Positions 52,000-60,123 of a stretch of 64,000 nucleotides of DNA are shown piece after piece. Origin of the DNA: Chitinophagaceae bacterium UBA1930 (GTDB lineage: Bacteria; Bacteroidota; Bacteroidia; Chitinophagales; Chitinophagaceae); the NCBI GenBank assembly GCA_002337145.1, contig DDFK01000004.1:186001-250000 (forward strand). The letters are read 5' to 3'. The notes below the pieces were generated by a model that saw only the letters and a list, made by a program, of their open reading frames with translations, searched no databases and was not told the origin of the DNA. A program made the position numbers and the translations under genes. Within the stretch, counting starts at the first letter, position 1; each line of letters starts with the position of its first letter.

Positions 52000-52037
52000 T
52001 AAAAGAAGTACAGTATTAAAGTACCGCACTTCTTTTA
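52000..52037. terminator. Bidirectional terminator between convergent genes
   Basis: TAAAAGAAGT (52000-52009) pairs with ACTTCTTTTA (52028-52037), with further GTAC pairing inside. The A- and T-rich ends serve both strands. It lies between the HDAC gene and the minus-strand hydrolase. Confidence 0.6.
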
Positions 52038-52057
52038 GTGCTGATTATTATTGGCTG

Positions 52058-52846
52058 TTAGCTTTTCTTATCAAGAAATTCTTCAATCAATTCAATTGCG
52101 TTGAATGCCGGCCAGTTACCATTCTCCAACGATTCTATCGTTCCCAGATAAGTGCCATGTCCGCCGGGGAAAATGGCCAGTTCACAATTGGGAATGTTAC
52201 GGTACATTTCCACTGCATGTTCGGGGGTGCCAACATCTTGCGTGGCACTGATGACCAATGTAGGCACCTGTATGGATCTTACCTGTTCATCGCTCCAGCC
52301 TTTAAATGTTTTCATTCTTTGCACATCCCTGTTGAACATGACCTGTAATGCATCGGAATTGTTGTTCACAGCAAGAAAACCATCTTTTAATAGCTGGGGC
52401 ATGTCGTTTAAAGTAGCATGTTCAAACCCATCCCAAAACTGGGGAAACGTACCGCTACGTTTATAGAATATGGAGCAAAGGATTATTTTATGCACCAATG
52501 CCGGATGGCGGAAAACAATTTCCATTGTTGTTTGGCCGCCATTGCTGAAGCCCAATATATCTGCTTGGTGGATGTCAAGGTTATGCAGTAATACAGCAAC
52601 ATCATCTGCATCCTGTTCAAATGATAGTCCGGTTTGCCTGTCATTGGTGCGGCCATGGGCCTGTAGTTCAACAGCAATCACCTGCCTGTTTTTTGCAAGA
52701 TGCGGAATGATGTTTCCGAATGAAGTCTCAATAGTAGAACCGCCACCATGTATCAGTACAAGCGGTTTGCCTTGCCCGTATATTTCATAATACATGTTTA
52801 GGCCGTTTACTTCGGAGTAACCGTTTTTTATATGATTGTTTTGCAT
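52058..52846 (-). CDS. Alpha/beta-fold hydrolase
   Basis: A 262-residue enzyme. The oxyanion strand is PLVLIHGGGSTIETSF, the nucleophile elbow is ILGFSNGGQTTMEI with Ser near residue 103, and the catalytic His is in IFPGGHGTYLGTI. No signal peptide. The start is at MQNNHIKNGY (52846); the longer frame overlaps the preceding gene. Substrate is unknown. It is the last gene of the ArsR operon, 25 bp after the SRPBCC-VOC stop. Confidence 0.88.
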   Translation of the reverse strand: MQNNHIKNGYSEVNGLNMYYEIYGQGKPLVLIHGGGSTIETSFGNIIPHLAKNRQVIAVELQAHGRTNDRQTGLSFEQDADDVAVLLHNLDIHQADILGFSNGGQTTMEIVFRHPALVHKIILCSIFYKRSGTFPQFWDGFEHATLNDMPQLLKDGFLAVNNNSDALQVMFNRDVQRMKTFKGWSDEQVRSIQVPTLVISATQDVGTPEHAVEMYRNIPNCELAIFPGGHGTYLGTIESLENGNWPAFNAIELIEEFLDKKS

Positions 52847-52871
52847 ATGTCTGTTTGTTGACTGTTCAATA

Positions 52872-53807
52872 TTATTGGGGTTGTTCGCTGCAGTTAAACA
52901 TCCAGTTGATGCCATACTTATCCGTGCAACTACCAAAGTGGGCAAAGTACGAACCGAGGAACATATCCCGCAGTTCCATGGTTATTTCGCCGCCGGCAGA
53001 CAATGCATCAAACAGTCTTTTTGTTTCAGCTTTTGAATCAAGGTCAAGGTTGATATGCATGTTGTTGCCTTTGTTCAATTTAAAGCCCATGCTTTCCGGA
53101 GCATCTGTTGCCATGATGTAATGTCCGCCTAAAATTTCCAGTTCTGCATGTATGATCAGTTGCTTATCTGCTTCGCTCATGGGTGGCTGGCCTTCTGTTG
53201 GTGGCAGGTCGCCAAAACGTTGAAGGCCACCACCGCCAAATTCGCCACCAAATACCGACCTGTAAAAATTGAAGGCTTCCTCGGTATTGCCGGGAAAATT
53301 GAGGTATGTGCTTACTCTTGGCATATTGGTTGTTTTTTGTTGTTTGTATAGTTTGATTCTTGTTTGCAGGTAGTGCTGTAGTTTCTCTACATTCTGTTTC
53401 AGGCCTTCATCTGCCTTGAATGTTTTCACCACTTGTATAAACTGTTCTTTGGTCTCAAACAGCATATGCCAGTTAAGCAGTGTTTTTTCGCCCTGTGCTT
53501 CAAAGTCTATCGTTGCCAGGAACTTTGGTGCAGACACATGTTCGTACACCAGTTTCTTGAATGGTACCACTTCCTTAAAAACGCTTTTGTTCTTATAATC
53601 GGTACCATCTGGCCCATGCATGGTCAGGTTCCACTCGCCACCGGGCTGTACATCCATGGTGGCAATGGTATTGGTAAAGCCGTTGGGGCCCCACCAATTC
53701 TTGATATGTTCCGGGTCGGTCCATACTTCCCATAGCAATGCTACAGGTGCATCAAACAGCCTGGAAATGCGTATTTCCCTATCGGCTGTGCTATTTTCTT
53801 TTTGCAT
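52872..53807 (-). CDS. Fusion of SRPBCC (AHSA1-like) and VOC/PhnB-like domains
   Basis: A 311-residue two-domain protein. Residues about 10-150 are AHSA1-type SRPBCC: ISRLFDAPVALLWEVWTDPE, KNWWGPNGFTNTIATMDVQP, and KTLLNWHMLFETKEQF. After a short linker (LYKQQKTTNMP) residues 162-311 are a PhnB-like VOC domain: VSTYLNFPGNTEEAFNFYRS, GHYIMATDAPESMGFKL, and CTDKYGINWMFNC. The two domains are often adjacent separate genes in related operons; here they are in one frame with an internal Met exactly at the second domain's usual start. It overlaps the ArsR gene by 17 bases. Function is unknown. Confidence 0.85.
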   Translation of the reverse strand: MQKENSTADREIRISRLFDAPVALLWEVWTDPEHIKNWWGPNGFTNTIATMDVQPGGEWNLTMHGPDGTDYKNKSVFKEVVPFKKLVYEHVSAPKFLATIDFEAQGEKTLLNWHMLFETKEQFIQVVKTFKADEGLKQNVEKLQHYLQTRIKLYKQQKTTNMPRVSTYLNFPGNTEEAFNFYRSVFGGEFGGGGLQRFGDLPPTEGQPPMSEADKQLIIHAELEILGGHYIMATDAPESMGFKLNKGNNMHINLDLDSKAETKRLFDALSAGGEITMELRDMFLGSYFAHFGSCTDKYGINWMFNCSEQPQ

Positions 53808-54126
53808 TTTTTCTTTGTTTTTGAAGTTGATGTAAATATGATTCCAATGAATCCAGTTTGTTTTCCCAGAACTGTTTGTATTGTGCTACCCATGCATTCA
53901 CTTCACTCAACTGCTCCAGTTTTGCCGTGCAGTAACGTTCCCTGCCTTCCTGTTTTATTTCAATAAGGCCGCACTCGGTAAGTACTTTTATATGCTTGGA
54001 AATGGCGGGGCGGCTGATGTTGTAGTTTTCTGCAACGGCGTTCAGTGTAAGGCTCTGCAGGGCCAGCAACCCCAGTATGCTTCTCCTCGTAGGGTCGGCT
54101 ATTGCTTGAAATACGTCTCTTCTCAT
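53791..54126 (-). CDS. ArsR-type winged-helix transcriptional regulator
   Basis: A 111-residue repressor-type protein. RRDVFQAIADPTRRSILGLL at the N-terminus and AENYNISRPAISKHIKVLTE as the recognition helix are standard for the ArsR/HTH_20 group that precedes AHSA1 proteins. The metal-binding Cys pairs of true metal sensors are absent, so it senses something else or nothing. It heads the operon with the SRPBCC-VOC and hydrolase genes and has two palindromic sites in front. Confidence 0.92.
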   Translation of the reverse strand: MRRDVFQAIADPTRRSILGLLALQSLTLNAVAENYNISRPAISKHIKVLTECGLIEIKQEGRERYCTAKLEQLSEVNAWVAQYKQFWENKLDSLESYLHQLQKQRKNAKRK

Positions 54127-54143
54127 GTGTGTATGTTAATTAA

Positions 54144-54185
54144 GTAACCAATCGGTTACAAATATATGTGTAACAATTTGGTTAC
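54144..54185 (-). promoter_or_regulatory. Twin ArsR operators flanking a promoter box
   Basis: Two 16-bp palindromes, GTAACCAATCGGTTAC (54144-54159) and GTAACAATTTGGTTAC (54170-54185), 26 bp apart centre to centre. On the minus strand TATATTTG (54159-54166) is an exact TAnnTTTG box lying between them. Both sites would cover the promoter of the arsR-type operon, so the regulator probably represses itself. Confidence 0.7.
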
Positions 54186-54262
54186 GCATATATTTTGATA
54201 TTTTTTTTTGAAATATTTTTTAGATAGGGTTAAGCAATTGGTTGCTACTTGCTGGTGGGCAT

Positions 54263-54301
54263 AAAAAGAGTGGCCAACCGTTTAGGTTGGCCACTCTTTT
54301 T
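54263..54301. terminator. Strong bidirectional terminator
   Basis: AAAAAGAGTGGCCAACC / GGTTGGCCACTCTTTTT, a perfect 17-bp stem with a 5-base loop. It ends tpiA (minus strand, stop at 54398) and shields the arsR promoter from it. Confidence 0.85.
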
Positions 54302-54397
54302 ATCTACGCTTTTATAAAAGCTTCATTGTATTCTTTGGCTGATGGGTGCGACGCCATGGAAGCTGCAATATGCATTGCTGCCCGTATCATGTGTGCT

Positions 54398-55159
54398 TTA
54401 TTTCAAGGCATTGATAATGTCGGTAAATTCATCGGCGTTTAAAGATGCACCGCCTACTAGGCCACCATCCACATCGTTTTGTGAGAACAGCTCAATTGCA
54501 TTGTTGCCTTTAACGCTGCCACCGTATAGGATGGAAATGGAACTGGCCACGCCATCGCCATATTTTGCTGCGAGTATGCTGCGTATATGTGCATGCATTT
54601 CCTGTGCCTGTGCACTGCTGGCAGTTTTGCCGGTGCCTATTGCCCAGATGGGTTCGTAGGCAATCACTGTTTTTTGCAACTGCTCTGCTCTTAAATGAAA
54701 AAGGGATTGTTCCAACTGCTTTGCTACAAAATCGTTTTGTGTGTTGGCTTCGCGTATGTCCAATGCTTCTCCGCAACAGAAGATAGGCGTGATGGCATAT
54801 TCCAAAGCAATGTTTACTTTATCAGCAAGTATGGCATTGGTTTCATTAAAGTATTCGCGGCGTTCGGAGTGCCCGATGAGTACATAAGGAATGCCGATTG
54901 ACTGCAACATTTCCACACTGGTTTCGCCGGTATAGGCACCACTTTTTTTGGTATAGCAATTTTGTGCGGCCACAAAAAAGTTTGCTTTGTCATTGAGCTT
55001 TTGCTTGGCCAGCATAAGGTAGGGGGCAGGCACAGCTATTACGGCTATTTTGTTTTCGGAGACATTTACCTGGGCAGCGGCCAGTTTGTTCAACAGTTCC
55101 TCTGCCTGTTGCAGGGTGCAGTTCATTTTCCAGTTTGCGGCAGCAATTTGTGTACGCAT
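54398..55159 (-). CDS. tpiA: Triosephosphate isomerase
   Basis: A 253-residue TIM-barrel enzyme interconverting dihydroxyacetone phosphate and glyceraldehyde 3-phosphate in glycolysis. Catalytic residues are visible: K11 in AAANWKMN, H97 in LIGHSERREYF, E169 in AYEPIWAIGTGK, and the phosphate-binding LYGGSVKGNNA near the C-terminus. Length is normal for bacterial TpiA. It has its own -7 box and terminator, so it is monocistronic. Confidence 0.97.
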   Translation of the reverse strand: MRTQIAAANWKMNCTLQQAEELLNKLAAAQVNVSENKIAVIAVPAPYLMLAKQKLNDKANFFVAAQNCYTKKSGAYTGETSVEMLQSIGIPYVLIGHSERREYFNETNAILADKVNIALEYAITPIFCCGEALDIREANTQNDFVAKQLEQSLFHLRAEQLQKTVIAYEPIWAIGTGKTASSAQAQEMHAHIRSILAAKYGDGVASSISILYGGSVKGNNAIELFSQNDVDGGLVGGASLNADEFTDIINALK

Positions 55160-55179
55160 GTTTGTGTTGATTGTTTTTT

Positions 55180-55187
55180 CAAAGATA
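55180..55187 (-). promoter_or_regulatory. Promoter -7 box of tpiA
   Basis: Reads TATCTTTG on the minus strand, exact TAnnTTTG, 20 bases upstream of the ATG at 55159, giving a leader of about 14 bases. Confidence 0.5.
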
Positions 55188-55220
55188 TAGGTCTATTGAA
55201 TGCAAGTTGCCAGTTTATTG

Positions 55221-55292
55221 GAACACGGATTTGAAGGATTGGACAGAGTTTATGATAGATGAAGAAAATGGATTTTCTGCTTCGCAGATTTG
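55221..55292 (-). repeat. Decayed copy of the dispersed repeat
   Basis: AACACGGATTTGAAGG at the left and CTGCTTCGCAG at the right are in the order of the family in reverse orientation, but the blocks between are diverged and longer than in other copies. Confidence 0.4.
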
Positions 55293-55430
55293 ATGAAGCA
55301 TAGAAGAAAGTTTTGGTTGGTGTACATTTTTGTTCTTACCCATGCATGCTATTTGTGCTAAATTCCTGTGGAAATAAAGTAGCAGATGGCAATATTGTGA
55401 AAGTTATCTTCGCCGCACAATCAAGTACAC

Positions 55431-56549
55431 ATGAAAGTTGGAATTTTAGGCGGTGGTCAATTGGGTAGGATGCTGTTACAGCAGGCCGCAAACTATACGG
55501 TTGAAACCTATGTGTTGGAAAATGATGAACAGTGTCCTGCTGCACATTTGTGCCATCATTTTGTAAAAGGCGATATAAAGGATTTTGATACGGTGTACAA
55601 TTTTGGCAAGAACCTGGATGCACTTACCATAGAAATAGAAGCGGTTAATGTAGAAGCCTTGGAAAAACTGGAAAGTGAAGGTGTCCGCATCTATCCCCGG
55701 CCATCTGCCATAAAGACCATCAAGAACAAGATATTGCAGAAGCGTTTTTACCAGGAGCATAACATACCTAGTTCTGATTTTAAATTGACTTTTACCAAGG
55801 CCGACCTGAAGAACCATATAGATTTTTTGCCTGCTGTACATAAGCTGGGCGAAGGTGGCTATGATGGCAAAGGTGTGCAGGTGCTGAAGCATGAAAATGA
55901 TTTTGACAAGGCATTTGACCAACCATCCATATTGGAAAAGATGGTCAGGATAAAAAAAGAGATTGCCTTGATTGTGGCCATTGATGATAAAGGCAACACG
56001 GCCATTTACCCGCCGGCAGAAATGGTGTTTGATACAGTGCTGAACCTGTTGGACTATCAACTGTCGCCCGCAAAGCTGGATGAAAAAATATTATGGAAAG
56101 CGGAAGCCATCGCTATATCGGTAGTGAAACATTTTGATAGCCCTGGCCTGTTTGCTGTGGAGCTGTTTGTTGATTTTAATGACGATGTGCTGGTAAACGA
56201 AATTGCACCCCGTGTGCACAATAGCGGGCACCATACCATTGAGGCAAACTACTGTAGCCAGTACGATATGCTTTGGCGTATTATGTTGGGTTATACATTG
56301 GGCAATACAGATGCCATACTGCCATCGGCAATTGTGAATATACTGGGAGCCGATGGCTATTCCGGCGAAGCAAAATATGATGGGTTGGATGAAGTACTTG
56401 CTATGGACAATGTGTTTGTGCACTTATATGGCAAGTCGCATACAAAACCCGGCAGGAAGATGGGCCATGTAACCATTATACACAAAGACTATCAGGATTT
56501 GACGTATAAGGCCAATAAAATAAAGCATACGTTAAAGGTGGTGAGTTGA
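55431..56549 (+). CDS. purK: 5-(Carboxyamino)imidazole ribonucleotide synthase
   Basis: A 372-residue ATP-grasp enzyme of purine synthesis that carboxylates aminoimidazole ribonucleotide with bicarbonate and ATP. It starts MKVGILGGGQLGRMLLQQA, the family hallmark, and has EIEAVNVEALEKLE, LGEGGYDGKGVQVL (ATP-binding loop), and FVDFNDDVLVNEIAPRVHNSGHHT near residue 255. The mutase partner purE is not in the window. It is a single gene. Confidence 0.96.
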   Translation: MKVGILGGGQLGRMLLQQAANYTVETYVLENDEQCPAAHLCHHFVKGDIKDFDTVYNFGKNLDALTIEIEAVNVEALEKLESEGVRIYPRPSAIKTIKNKILQKRFYQEHNIPSSDFKLTFTKADLKNHIDFLPAVHKLGEGGYDGKGVQVLKHENDFDKAFDQPSILEKMVRIKKEIALIVAIDDKGNTAIYPPAEMVFDTVLNLLDYQLSPAKLDEKILWKAEAIAISVVKHFDSPGLFAVELFVDFNDDVLVNEIAPRVHNSGHHTIEANYCSQYDMLWRIMLGYTLGNTDAILPSAIVNILGADGYSGEAKYDGLDEVLAMDNVFVHLYGKSHTKPGRKMGHVTIIHKDYQDLTYKANKIKHTLKVVS

Positions 56550-56566
56550 TGGGAAATATCCGAGAA

Positions 56567-56971
56567 TCAAAACCAACAATCTCCGTGTCTTAAATCCGAA
56601 ATATGCATGGAAACGCTGCTTCCGTTAAGAGAATATTGAATCAAAGAGCCTGTTGCTTTTTCCCTGACTAAATATTGTGTTGTGTTTAGAGGGGCACTCT
56701 TTTTTGTATAAGTTAAAAAAAGGGTATCGCTTTTATAGCTTACCGTTCCCGTGTATTGCTTGTCAATAATGTTATTGGAACTGTCTTTGCTGCTTACTAT
56801 ATAAGTAAAATGATTGCTCTGGTCAATCATGAACCAATGTTTCAATAGCGTGTCTTCGTTCCATGCAATCAGGTTGTCGCAATGCTTGCTTTTATTCGAT
56901 TGGTTCACACTTTTACATGCCCATGCCAAGGAGCTTATTGCCAAGAGTAGTATAATGTTTATGCTATTCAC
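56567..56971 (-). CDS. Small putative lipoprotein of unknown function
   Basis: A 134-residue protein with a hydrophobic N-terminus ending in a lipobox-like site (IILLLAISSLAWAC, Cys at residue 19). The mature part has strand-like segments (YTGTVSYKSDTLFLTYTKK, MHISDLRHGDCWF) similar to small META/lipocalin-like lipoproteins. No family assigned. It directly follows the DUF3078 gene (stop and start are adjacent), so the two are probably co-transcribed. Confidence 0.65.
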   Translation of the reverse strand: MNSINIILLLAISSLAWACKSVNQSNKSKHCDNLIAWNEDTLLKHWFMIDQSNHFTYIVSSKDSSNNIIDKQYTGTVSYKSDTLFLTYTKKSAPLNTTQYLVREKATGSLIQYSLNGSSVSMHISDLRHGDCWF

Positions 56972-57922
56972 CTACGCCTTTCTCGTACTGAACTGCATCA
57001 AAAAGCCAATGCCAATCATGCTTCTCAACTGCAACCTTGCACCGTCTTTATCCGGGCCGAAGATCCGTACATCATCATCATAGATCATATCCAATGCATA
57101 AGTGGCAGATAATGTTTTGTTGATCTTGAAAGCAAAGTAATTGGTGAAGTACACATCTATATTGCCCGGTTTGTAACGGTAATTGCTAAACAGGTCCATC
57201 TTGCCCTTATACGTTACATTTTTAGCAATATTCGTTCTGTAATTAAGCGATGCAAAAGCACCCAGCTCGTTTGTGGAATGCTTGCCCGCAGGCACACCAT
57301 ACAGCCCCTGTTTAGACAGGTAACTATTGGTAATAATGACCCACCTGGAAGTAAATGGCGAAAGGAACATGGAGAACTTGGGTGTTGGTTTATAGTCCAT
57401 ACCCAACGACAATAAAACATACGCAGGCGATAAAAAAGAAGAAGATAAAGTACGTGTATCACCATTGTAATTATTGCCATCAAAAAACTGGCTGCGGAAG
57501 TTGAACAATGCCGACATGTACCATTTGTTCAACGTATCAACCTTATAACCATACTTAGACAGTATATCAATACGGTCATCATTCTTTCTGCCACCGGTAC
57601 TGGTAGCCTGAATGAAACCAAAATTAAAGTCAAGGCTATTGTCCCAGGTAGAGTGGGCTTCCCGATGCAACAGGTAATAGTTTACATAGGCCCCAATGGC
57701 CATGGAAAAATTGTCGCCACCCGCAGCCCAGTTACTCAGCGAGCCCTGGGCAATATTGGCATTTATCAGCCCGCCACGTTTCCACGACCAGCTACTGGTA
57801 TCGGTTTCTTTTTTTACGTTCCTAAAAATTTCCCCGGGCAATCTTTGTAAAGGGATGGCATCTTGCGAAAAACTGGCACTACAAACAAAGCCAATACAAA
57901 CAAGCAAGGCGATTCTTTTCAT
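56972..57922 (-). CDS. DUF3078 outer-membrane protein (copy 2)
   Basis: A 316-residue protein, paralogue of the gene at 46258-47190. Signal peptide MKRIALLVCIGFVCSASFSQ. The signature WKRGGLINANIAQGSLSNWAAGG, SMAIGAYVNYYLLH, and the C-terminal FGPDKDGARLQLRSMIGIGF align with copy 1 along the whole length. It is a barrel-type outer-membrane protein of unknown function, with a lipoprotein gene directly downstream. Confidence 0.9.
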   Translation of the reverse strand: MKRIALLVCIGFVCSASFSQDAIPLQRLPGEIFRNVKKETDTSSWSWKRGGLINANIAQGSLSNWAAGGDNFSMAIGAYVNYYLLHREAHSTWDNSLDFNFGFIQATSTGGRKNDDRIDILSKYGYKVDTLNKWYMSALFNFRSQFFDGNNYNGDTRTLSSSFLSPAYVLLSLGMDYKPTPKFSMFLSPFTSRWVIITNSYLSKQGLYGVPAGKHSTNELGAFASLNYRTNIAKNVTYKGKMDLFSNYRYKPGNIDVYFTNYFAFKINKTLSATYALDMIYDDDVRIFGPDKDGARLQLRSMIGIGFLMQFSTRKA

Positions 57923-58023
57923 GTGGTTATTAAGGATTTAAACTTATTGCCGCAAAATAACGCACTACTAAAATATAAGGTTGTTAAGATACTGTCAATC
58001 TGTCAAGGCAATGTCTTTTTTGT

Positions 58024-58031
58024 TACTTTTG
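58024..58031 (+). promoter_or_regulatory. Promoter -7 box of the miaB operon
   Basis: TACTTTTG, exact TAnnTTTG, placing the transcript start near 58038, downstream of the longer frame's ATG (57981) and 18 bases before ATG 58056. Confidence 0.5.
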
Positions 58032-58055
58032 CCCACTAAATGTGTTTTAATAGAT

Positions 58056-59471
58056 ATGCTGGACGTACAGAACAAAGTGCATGACGAAACCAAACAGGGA
58101 GAGGTATTTGCCCCTTTTGCTTTGGATACCAACCAATACCATAAAAGGTTCTATATAGAAAGCTATGGCTGTGCCATGAACTTTAGCGACAGCGAAATTG
58201 TGGCGTCTATTTTACAGGGCGAAGGTTTTGGTGCAACAAAGAATTTTGAAGAGGCTGACCTTATTTTGATCAATACCTGTTCCATACGCGAAAAGGCCGA
58301 ACTGACCATACGCAAAAGGTTGACCGAATTCCGTGCAACTAAAAACAAAAACGGCACTTTGATTGGCGTTTTGGGCTGCATGGCAGAACGCTTGAAATCG
58401 AAATTGCTGGAAGAAGAAAAATTGGTTGACATGGTCATTGGTCCCGATGCCTACCGAAGCCTTCCGGGTTTGATTGAAGAAGCAGAAACCGGGCAGAAAG
58501 CCGTGAATGTTTTATTGAGTCGTGACGAAACCTATGCAGATATTTCGCCAGTACGTTTAGACAGCAATGGTGTATGTGCCTTTGTATCCATTATGCGTGG
58601 CTGCAACAATATGTGCAGCTTTTGTGTGGTGCCCTTTACAAGGGGAAGGGAGCGTAGCCGTGATGCCTACTCCATTGTGGCAGAGGCCAAGGACCTTTTT
58701 GACAGGGGCTACAGAGAAGTGACGCTGTTGGGGCAAAATGTGGACAGCTATTATTGGATAGACGAGCAAAAAGATGAAACAACCACTTTTGCCAAACTGC
58801 TGGAGAAAGTGGCATTGATTTCATCCGACCTCAGGGTCCGCTTCAGCACATCGCATCCCAAAGACATAACAGACGAAGTGCTGTTTACCATGGCCAAATA
58901 CGAAAACATCTGCAACTATATACACTTACCCGTTCAAAGCGGTAGTACAAGGGTGCTGCAGTTGATGAACAGGACCTACACCAGGGAATGGTATATTGCC
59001 AAAGTAAACCGCATTCGCGAAATACTGCCCGATGCAGGCTTAAGTACGGACATTATTACGGGCTTTTGTACCGAAACAGAAGAAGACCACAGGGATACTT
59101 ATACTTTAATGGAATACTGCAAGTACGATTTGGCTTATATGTATTATTACAGCGAAAGACCAGGTACTTTGGCTGAAAGAAGGTATGAAGATGACGTGCC
59201 CGAAGAAGTAAAGAAAAAAAGGTTGCAAGAGATCATTGATTTACACCGCATCCATTCATTAGAAAGCATGCAACGCGATGTAAACAAGACCTTCAAAGTA
59301 CTGATAGAAGGCAATTCCAAAAAAAGCGATGCACATTGGTTTGGAAGGACGGGTCACAACAAAGTGGTCATCTTTCCCAAAGAAAATTACCCATTGCAAA
59401 AAGGCCATTATGTAACGGTGCATGTAAACAGATGCACTGCGGGTACATTGTTTGGCGAAATTGTAAAATAG
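58056..59471 (+). CDS. miaB: tRNA-2-methylthio-N6-dimethylallyladenosine synthase
   Basis: A 471-residue radical-SAM methylthiotransferase modifying A37 of tRNAs that read UNN codons. The N-terminal UPF0004 domain supplies the second cluster (C39 in SYGCAMNFSD, C75 in LINTCSIREKAE, C108 in GVLGCMAERL). The radical-SAM cluster is C183, C187 and C190 in MRGCNNMCSFCVVPFTRGRE. A C-terminal TRAM domain (about 400-468) follows. Start at 58056 is set by the promoter box and the family N-terminus. It begins a run of housekeeping genes interrupted by a toxin-antitoxin pair. Confidence 0.95.
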   Translation: MLDVQNKVHDETKQGEVFAPFALDTNQYHKRFYIESYGCAMNFSDSEIVASILQGEGFGATKNFEEADLILINTCSIREKAELTIRKRLTEFRATKNKNGTLIGVLGCMAERLKSKLLEEEKLVDMVIGPDAYRSLPGLIEEAETGQKAVNVLLSRDETYADISPVRLDSNGVCAFVSIMRGCNNMCSFCVVPFTRGRERSRDAYSIVAEAKDLFDRGYREVTLLGQNVDSYYWIDEQKDETTTFAKLLEKVALISSDLRVRFSTSHPKDITDEVLFTMAKYENICNYIHLPVQSGSTRVLQLMNRTYTREWYIAKVNRIREILPDAGLSTDIITGFCTETEEDHRDTYTLMEYCKYDLAYMYYYSERPGTLAERRYEDDVPEEVKKKRLQEIIDLHRIHSLESMQRDVNKTFKVLIEGNSKKSDAHWFGRTGHNKVVIFPKENYPLQKGHYVTVHVNRCTAGTLFGEIVK

Positions 59472-59477
59472 ATTATT

Positions 59478-59792
59478 ATGATAATCGAAATTGAAAATAA
59501 ACTTGACAAAATCATTTCACTGTGCAAAACAATGCAGGTTAAAAGCCTGTTTGTTTTTGGATCGGCAGCAAGAGGCAAAGATTTTACCCATGATAGTGAT
59601 ATAGATTTTTTGTATAGATATATTAAAGATGAAAAAGGGTTTCCAATAGCTGGATACGATTATTTTGACCTACTTTTTAAGTTGGAAGAAATAACAGGCA
59701 GAAAAGTTGATTTGGTAGCAGAAGAAAAAATAAAAAATCAATATTTCATAGAAAGGATTGAACAAGAAAAAATCAAAATCTATGAAGCCTGA
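59478..59792 (+). CDS. MNT-type nucleotidyltransferase (MntA-like antitoxin)
   Basis: A 104-residue minimal nucleotidyltransferase: FVFGSAARGKDFTHDSDIDFL with G28, S29 and the metal-binding D41 and D43. In MntA/HepT modules this protein AMPylates and so inactivates the HEPN RNase. The GS to DxD spacing is one residue longer than the usual GSX10DXD. The gene lies six bases after miaB and overlaps the HEPN gene by eleven, with lower GC than its neighbours. Confidence 0.87.
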   Translation: MIIEIENKLDKIISLCKTMQVKSLFVFGSAARGKDFTHDSDIDFLYRYIKDEKGFPIAGYDYFDLLFKLEEITGRKVDLVAEEKIKNQYFIERIEQEKIKIYEA

Positions 59793-60123
59793 TGTTGCAA
59801 AATATTTAAAAGATATTTTGATTTCTATTGAAGCTATAGAAACGCATATCCGTAATGTGAAGGAACTGGAACAATATCAAGATGATATAACAATAATGGA
59901 TGCGGTTGAGAGACGGTTGTCAATTATTGGGGAGGCAATGTTCAAGGCAAACAAAGTGGAGCCGTTTCTTGCTGTAACAGAAAAAACAAAGATTATAGCG
60001 TTAAGGCATATTCTTGTACACGAGTATGATTTAATTGAAGATTCAACTATATGGAATATTGTTCACAAAAACCTTCCAGTACTTAAGTTGGAAATTCAGC
60101 AATTATTAAACATTTTATTATAG
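59782..60123 (+). CDS. HEPN (DUF86, HepT-like) toxin
   Basis: A 113-residue all-helical protein. The catalytic RX4HXY motif is R75, H80 and Y82 in ALRHILVHEYDL, as in HepT RNases. It starts MKPDVAKYLKDIL at 59782, inside the nucleotidyltransferase gene; the longer frame from 59758 has no family support. Together with the MNT gene it forms a toxin-antitoxin module. Its stop overlaps the GTG start of the sigma-54 activator by one base. Confidence 0.88.
   Translation: MKPDVAKYLKDILISIEAIETHIRNVKELEQYQDDITIMDAVERRLSIIGEAMFKANKVEPFLAVTEKTKIIALRHILVHEYDLIEDSTIWNIVHKNLPVLKLEIQQLLNILL

Noticed and set aside
57981..58055. N-terminal extension of MiaB
   Set aside because: It contains the promoter box at 58024-58031 and is not conserved in MiaB proteins.
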